Origin: an uncultured Clostridia bacterium
GTDB lineage: Bacteria > Bacillota > Clostridia > Christensenellales > UBA1242
Assembly (NCBI GenBank): GCA_944332315.1
Contig: CALVJT010000058.1
Coordinates: forward strand, 1 to 39,576
DNA: 39,576 nt
Reading direction: 5' to 3'
Each line of letters begins with the position of its first letter. The first letter of the stretch is position 1. The notes under the pieces were generated by a model. That model worked only from the letters and a program-made list of their open reading frames with translations, searched no databases and was not told the origin of the DNA. This document shows positions 25,001 through 34,000 of the stretch, one piece after another. The position numbers and the translations under genes are program-made.

Positions 25001-28000
25001 CAAATATATCCCCCGATACAGTGCTTGCAAATATGCCTGCACCATCCTCCATTGTGCCAACTAAACCACCAACATTAATAGTAGAGTTATCGTTTTCGTT
25101 AGATGATTGATAATCAATATAAACATCTTGCAAACTTAAGCCCGATACAAACGAACCCTTCCTTAATATCCTAATTAAACCTGCATTTTCTACCGTTTCA
25201 TCCTCTTCCTCGATAACATTGTACTCGGAATCGAATGTTTTAGGAGTTTCTTTAATGGTAAAACCACCTACAAAGAAACCATTACCATTCAAAAAGCCCG
25301 TAAATGCATTTATCATAGGACTATTATTAGAAACAATATCCCCTTGAGCATTTTCTACATGATTTGAAATTGTAGGTATATCCTGTGTTACAAGGTAATA
25401 AAGGTAATCATCTCCATTGTTTGCACTTTCCGAAACTCCGATAAGACTAGTTTCGCTATCTATTAGTATAGGGTTGAGTTTTGTCCCCTTAGAAGGTCCA
25501 TACACTACATAATCTGTTCTATCATTAATGCCAAGTGCATAATTATTTTGTACTAGCACAGGATAGTAAACCCCTTCTTGATTAAGCGAAAACTCATTAA
25601 ATTGTCTAAATATGTTGCGCAAAGAATCGCTTGATGTACCAAAATTTTCATCATAATCTACAACAAGTGCATAGTAATGTTCATAGTAGCATTCGTTAAG
25701 AACTGATACAGCATTAGAGTTATCTGTTAAATCAGAATTTTGATATCCAATATAAGCAAAACCTTTAATATCTGCAGTATTGCTTTCATCTAGCAAAGTA
25801 ACAAGGCTGTAGGACCTACGGATAACTTGCTCGGTACTATCCTCGTACGAAAGCAACACTTTGCCTGCAAAACCGCTTATTACAATTTCGTTAGCAGTTG
25901 TTTCCGTGGTCATTGCGCCATTAGTGGTAATTTTGCCAGTACTAAAGCTTGATGTAATATCAATGCTTTCATCCAGCACACCAGCAAAGCCCCCTAGAAT
26001 TGTATCTACGCCATTATCTGATACTTGCAAAAGATTTAGTTGCGCAATTTCTATTTCGGTATTTGAGAAAGAATTTTGGATTACAACTTCCTGTTGACCA
26101 CCTTCTTCTGTATTACCGCCTGCAGATAGGTTTTGACTGCTATTAGACCCAACAAGCCCACCCACATACAAGTTTTGTGTGTAGTATACTTGCGTGCCAT
26201 AATCTGTATCTAGTGATAATGGTTCATACACAACTTGACCCGTCAAATCGTCTACTCTAGTACCAACCAAGAATATGCTCTGGTTACTAGCTGTGTTTTC
26301 GATAGTTCCCGCTCTTAATTGACCAACAACGCCCCCAACATTAGATATTTCGCCAGCATAATTGTTTGTACTGCGGTTTAGTATACCAATATCTAAATTA
26401 GATAAACTATTTTTAATTGAACTTTTAATGACGATTTTGCCTTTAGATGGGTCTTCTTCATCTTTATCAACATCGCTCTCTAAATTGCTCAATCTACCAA
26501 CTATTCCACCAGTATAGTCACTGCTAGAAACTATCATCGAATTGATAGAAGCAGGAGTTGTTACGACATTATTAATTTGAGCCCCTCTTGCATCTGCAAC
26601 TAGCGCCCCAACAAATGCGTCCTCTTGAGTAAAATCGCTACCAACAATTTGCTCAACTTCTATTACAAGGTTTTCAAACACGGCACCTTGTTGAGTTAAA
26701 TAGTTAAAGCCCGTTACTCCAAATAAACCTATATAACGAAGGTTGCTTGCTACTATTTTTAGATTACTTATTTTATAGTATGTATTTTTTGTAGTTAGCC
26801 CCGAGGAATCTTGCACCTTAACTGCCGACCTCAATGTTCCACTAAAAGGCTCATTATCGGAACCGAGTGGCAACCAAGAATCTATCCCGCTCAAATCTAT
26901 ATCATCCACAATTAGATAATTAGCAGACAAGTTCCATATTATTTGAAGTAGGTCGGATGCTGTTGCTACCTCAATAGTTTCTGGCACGGCTTGTAGATTG
27001 ATGCTTGGATATTTGGAATCTCCAGATAAATCCCAAACAAATCTATAGTAGTTGCCAAAATAATCTTCCTTATTTTCTGCAGTTAGGCTACTAAACGTTA
27101 TTGGTTCTGCAATGTGTATCCAATCGCCACCTTCTGTATCCTCGTTACCGCGAGTTGGCAATAAATCGGTATTGTTGCCACCAGCAACGTAGAAATTGAT
27201 AAGGTTAACTCGACTGTTAGCATCTTGAGGGTGGGTTGTATTTATATAGGATCTATTTAAGTTTCCATCAAAATATCCTATTAGTCCGCCCCAATTATCA
27301 ATGTACGAAAGTGTAGCTTGGTCCGCAGTAGTCCAATTGTTGCCCGCCATTATGTAGCTTAGCACCATGGAGTTTTGGTCATAATTAATAGAGCCATCAC
27401 CGTTTACAACAACATCAAACTGCAATGAATTATCTATATTGAATTCGTTATCATAGTATAGTGGCAATAAAGAATAGTTATAAAAGCTATCTCTACCCGT
27501 ATTGTTGGTTGCAATCACGCCGCCGATAAGTCCACCAACTGATGTTCTGCCAACTACACTGCCAGTAGCAATGGTGGCTTTTATATCACCAGCTATTGTA
27601 ACACCCACGGCTCCGCCCGCAAAATTACTATATGCATTTCTTACATAAGCATAACTTATACAGTCTAGAATTGTACCACCAAGGTTAAAGCCAACAAGTC
27701 CGCCACTCGCTTTTGTTGTGGTGTTGGTTCTAAATAAACTCATATTGATATCTTCGCTTGTAGCACCAAAGTTGAGATTATTTATCGAATCTTGTTCGGT
27801 GTGAATGATACTACTTTGAGATAATTTACCGCGCAACTCGCCAATAAGACCACCGGCTATGTCATCAGCCGAAATATAACTTGATTGATTTATTACAAAG
27901 TCTACATTGCTGACAAAGGTGTATAGACCTGCCATACCTATTACGCCACCCGCTGTGGCACCTATCACTCGCACATTTCCATCTACAGTAATATCGTACA

Positions 28001-31000
28001 CATTAGGAATCATATAACATTCCATAATGTTTTCTTCGTGCATAGTTTCAACAACACCTGCAACAGCACCCGCATAACTTACATAGTTATAAGTGTTTTT
28101 AAGAGGTGTACTATTTACTGATGCAAGCAAAGCTTCATCAACATTTGAATAGAAAAGTTCATCGTTTACATAAATAACATTATCTGCATTTTCGACAGTA
28201 ATTGTATTGCTACCATCGCTAGATTCAAACTGGATTGTGTTATTACCTGAATTTCTGTAACCAGAATTTGCAGAAATATTAGTTGTTATGTTGTAGAGTG
28301 TAGAATTACCTGTTACAAGACCTACAACACCGCCCACAATGTTTGCGCCCATAACTGCGACATCATTGCCTTGCACTTCGATATCAATTAGATTTGCATT
28401 GTGCATTGAGCCTGCTACACTACCAACAATGTTGCTAGATGATGCAAGAACTTCAATAAACGAGAATGCCAAATTCTTAATGCCCGCAATAAAGCCTGTA
28501 TTTGAATCTCCTCGGATGCTCTTAAACAACCCAAACTCTGTGTAACGCTCATCCACATTGGATACCACAGATATGTTTGCCATATACAAACCATTGCCCT
28601 CTATAATACCCGAAAGTGTTACCATTGGCGTATTGAGAGTTTGGTCATAGGTACTAAAATCTACATTGTTTATTAGTCTAGAATTGATGCTTGATGTGGT
28701 TACAAGTTGTCCACTTTGATAATTTTCATACAGATATATAAAATCATCTACCGTATTTATAAGTGCTTGATTGTGGATAGTCCCGTACTCATAACCCACT
28801 CTTTCGCCCTCAGTTGCATTGGCTTGAGTTACATAAACATAGTTGTAGATAGATTCGCCACTCATTTGGTCGGTATCTATGCTGTCTATGCGCCTTACAC
28901 TTTTAGCAATTACATTAGGTGCTACGAGTTCTGGAATTCCTGTTTTGAACGATAGTTTATCATCTGTTCCTTGAGTAGCATTGCCATAATAATCATTGGC
29001 ATTAAAATACTCATTTGTGGCGGTAGGCAGTACCCAAACGCCAGAGAACTCGGAATTCGAATCGCTAAACGCAAAACCTGCCAAGGATGCGGTTGTGCCC
29101 AAATCTGCTTCCGTCATTTTTTGAGCTGGATTTTCGGAACCATCGATATCGTATGCCACAAATCTATCATCATCATTTTGATAGAAATACGCATTGGATA
29201 GAGTGCCTTGATTTAGGAATCTATCGCTAGCATCCGTCCCGACAAATGGCATATGAGCAATGCTGTTTTGAATGATATCCGATAAACTCAAGCAGTTATA
29301 AATTTCACCATTCATTGCGTTTTCGTAAACAAAACCAGCGCTTCGACTTTGTGATACAATTCGAATATTTGCATAACAATCACTTATAGAAGCATTGTTT
29401 TGATATACAAAGCCACCTACTTGCCCAACAGTATTCAGCGTTGAGTTTACTGCTCTTATGCTAGTGCTTGAATATTCACCGCGCACATAACTTGTATTAA
29501 TTTCGCCGTTATTTACCGAGGCAAAACCGCCTGTTACGCCGTTTGTGCTTTGAATAGTAGGCTCAAGCACATAGGAACTTGAAATTGTGCCGTTATTTAC
29601 GCCGACAAATCCACCCATTGTGCCACTTGCAACGTAGTACATATGCTCTACGCGAGAATTTGTGATTATGCCTAAATTTTCGCCCACAGCCCCACCAATG
29701 TATGCTTGCGTTTGCCCCTCATCACTAGAGGAAGGAACTGTCAACCTAACTTCCATCGACCTATTGCCATATTCATCAATAAAATCAACAAAGGCATTGG
29801 TAATTATTCCGTTGTTTTGCCCAGCAATTGCACCAAAGTACACATTTGTGTACCCTGTTAAATCTAGGGTTTGGAAATCGCTAAACCGTACTGTCACATT
29901 TTTTAGCAAAGTATCGGCATTTACTTGACTGAACAAACCTACATATACGCTATCCGATTGCTCGGTTGGCAAACTAAATGAATCTATAGTTATCGTGTAT
30001 CCATTGCCATCCAATGAACTAATTGCCGTACTAAGTGGAGTATAGTTTGTGCCTAGGTTGATATCATCTAGCAATATATAATCTATACCCTCTTCCATTG
30101 CAAGGAATTCCTCTGCTGTGTATATTGGCAGTGGATGATCTTGCGAACTTGATAGCGAGAAGTTTAGCCTAAATTGCATACTAGGATTGCCATCAATAGA
30201 AATTGTTGGGTCATTAGTTAAGGCAAAGTTTCCGTTAGCATCATAATAGTAGCTAAAATCTGCCATTAAAGTATCTACATTGGCAATAGAATTACCAACT
30301 AACCAATAACCGGTACCATCCTCATCATTAGAAAGCGTAAAGTTGTTGGATACATCCTCGGACGCTATTGTATCAAACTGACCAACATTAGGGCCTGACA
30401 TAACCATATATTTCCAAGGATTGTAGTATGTTCCCATCAATCTATCTTGCCCATTTAATATACGTTCTATCGCAGAAACTCTATTTAGGGTATTGCTTTC
30501 GCTTGCAACCGTTTGTAGCTTGATAGATATTTGCCATCCTGTTGTTGTTAGCGGTCTTGATAGCAAGCCGTCAGATACTAGGATATAATTTGAGTCGTTT
30601 TCGTTTAGGCTACCATCAACTATGTTAAAACCAGTAACTAGAAAATCAACGATGTGTAGTGTATTTACTATGCGGGCACGCGTAGTAACTCCGCTGTTAG
30701 TTCTTGTTACAATCATTTCTACATAGTACTCTTGCCCTTTTACAAACGCTGAATTGGCAGAAATTACATAATTTATAGTTTGCCTGTTGTTGCTTACAAC
30801 AGTATCTCCCGTTTTTACAAGTCTTACTCCTGTTAGAACACTGCCATTAGCATCGTATATGCTTGTGGTTATACCTGTCATTTCATTGACAGATGCATCG
30901 GTAGTCATAGTAAAATTGTAGTTTGTTTGTTCTGCTGCATAGTATTCGTGCGAAATGCCTTTGTAGGATCTACCACTTGTAAAATCAAAAGTCAAATAAG

Positions 31001-34000
31001 GTGCTTGCAACGCTGTTAGTTCTATTGTTTGAGTGATATAAGGGGAAGTTTCGTCTTCGTTATAAGCCCTTATTGTGATAGTAAACACATCACCCGTCTG
31101 CACTTGAGTTCCTGTCAAAGTTCTCAAGAAAATTCTGCCATCAAATTCATAAACAAACTGACCTGTTTCTACATCGTAGTGCTTTGTAGATTGCCTACTT
31201 ACGCTTATACCATTGTCAATTATTTGTGTATTTTCAACAAGGGTATCATAGTTGTTGGCATCTAAATTTAAGTACACTTGTTCAAAAGTAATTACATCGT
31301 TGGATGCCACCGAACTTACAACCTCAAGCCTATCAAACACACTATATTCTGGCCACAAATTGATTATGAGCAAGCCATATTGACCTGGAATAATGCGAGT
31401 TGATACCTCCTCGCCGGCACCTGATAGATTAGAATCAAAATCTGCTCCATCATTATAATGATTTGCCAAAATCGTTGTTAATACTTGTGGCTTTAGAGTT
31501 AATTTGAATTGTTTAGATATCACTTGCCCACTGCCGAGCGTAGCAGAGAACACCAGAGTGTATTCCTCGCGCTCAAGTATTGCTGTACTTCCATTTATTT
31601 CTCTGCTAGGGACAATTTCAAATACAATATTTTTCTGGCTATTAGATTCATCAAAACTAATATCCAAAATATCAATTCCAAATTTTGAAGTAGCAGAAAC
31701 ATCTTTATGGAAATTATCCTTATTGGCACTATTTAATGTACTGCTGGATAAATCAAAGCGTTCGTATGCTTGCTCCTCATCCCCAGTAATATCACCTTGA
31801 TAAATTAGTAGAGAATCTAAAACACTCTCACTTAAATCGGTATTCAACGTAACTTGATAATTAAGTGTAGTGCTTGGCATAATTTCCTCGCTACTACTTG
31901 GCAATACTACATCGGTCAAGCCTCTGTAAATATAAAGGTTAAATGAATACGCCACATCCCTTAAAACAACTTTTATTGGTGTAGCTACACCATCTACATA
32001 GTAAACCGCTTCAATATAAGGATATATTGTAGTATTGGTTTGCCCTGCTAACAGTGTAGTGATTATCTGACTATCTGCAAACCTTACATAGTATGACCAA
32101 TCGTCTACTTGCTCTGCCCTATCAAATTCAACAACTCCAACAGTATCAAATTCAAATAGATATCCACCGCTTTGTAGTGGAGTATATGATGTTGTTGTAT
32201 CTCCAGTTTGAATTGAGTTTTGATTGGTTATATCAAAATTAAAGCTTGTATCTAGTTGCAACCTCAATTCGCGGTAAGTTTGCTGATTTTCCTCGCGCAA
32301 CTCAATATTAGCAACACTCAAATCGGTAATACCGTATGAAACATATACTTCGATATCATCATAAACTGCATTATCTAAATCGCTAGCAAAGCGTAGCACT
32401 GCATAACCCTCGGATAATGCTGTTATTGTAGAGCCCTCTACACTTATAACATTTTGCCCTTGAATTACTGTTACGATTATTGTTTTGTTCCTTTCGCTTG
32501 CAGGGGTAACTGTGATATTGAACATTTGGCTCAAATCGTAGGTGTTTACATTTAATTCCTCGCTGACAAGCGAATTATTAAGTAGCAACAAAACTTGCGT
32601 ATCGGATACTTTATAATACCTATTTGTACTTGAATCTTTGCCAAATTGAGATGTATTGAGATTCCCCTCTCCATACACTGTAACTACTATTTTTTCTAGG
32701 CTTTGAGTCAATAGCACTTGCCCTTTATCGTTATATACAGTTTGGTCTATAATAATCATAGGTAGACCAAAGTTCATATTTTCTCTAGCAATAAAGTTTG
32801 CTGAATTTGCAGGGCGTTCAGTTGCCAAAGCATCCCCATCATAAAAACTTTGATTGATATTACCGTTAAATTCGCCTACATATGATAGCGAGTAGCTGTT
32901 TGATATATTGCTAGAGCCTAAGCCATAAAAAAGTTGATTTACATTTATTTGCACGTTTGCAAAAGACCTATCGATATTGCCAGCATTTTCGCCTACAAAC
33001 GCGCCAAATGTTGTAATTTGTGCTGAATTGATATACATATCGATATTATTGTTATGTTCGCTTCGTTGAGCCGAATAGGAGTTGATGTAGCTATAACTAA
33101 TATCTCCGCTATTTAAGCCTACAACACCACCAAACTGTGCAACTTGCAAAGATGCATCTAAATCGGTAAAGTGCAACATATCATCAGTAATTTCCACTAT
33201 ACCAAATATAATGCTACCATTTTCTCTATTTTCCCCCGCAATACCACCCGCAAGGCTGTTAGCGGTGATAAAACCTGTAAAGCGAACGCTGAATATTGAG
33301 CCCGTATTGATGCCCACTATTCCGCCGACATTTGTTATATTTTGTATTCTTGCACTAGAATATGCCCCATCAATGCTTCCGCTATTTATGGCACTTATTC
33401 CACCAAGTACGACATTTTGCGAGTTCGCTGAAAGCATTATAGAGGAATTGAGTGTTTCATCATTAAAGTTTACATTAAAATCAATATCCGAACCAGATGC
33501 TTCAAGCGAATCTCCAACATATTCAAATTGCCCTGTTATATTGCCAGCATTATAGCCAACTAATCCACCTATGTAAGATATGCTATCAGCCTGAACTACT
33601 TCAATTCCAAAGTTGTTGTAGGTTAAACTACGCGAATTAGAAACAGTTCCATAATTCTCGCCAACAACACCACCAATATTAATCGTGCCACTACCAATAT
33701 TATTTATGCTCAAATTGCCATTAAAGCGCACTGTTACATTTGATATGGTACCATTGTTTACTCCCGCAAGGTAACCAAAATAGTACGATTGTTCGTCTGG
33801 CAACTCTATTTCAAGAGAATTTGCCATTACGGTTAAGTTTAGATCCGTGATTGTAGCATTTTGACCTATTATGCCAAACAACCCTTGGTATGCTGATTGT
33901 TGTATGTTTGCACTAAATCTAATGTTTACTAAACTGTTAATTACTACCCTACCATTTGAAAGCACATATCTACCAGTTAGATATCCAGTAAAATGACTTT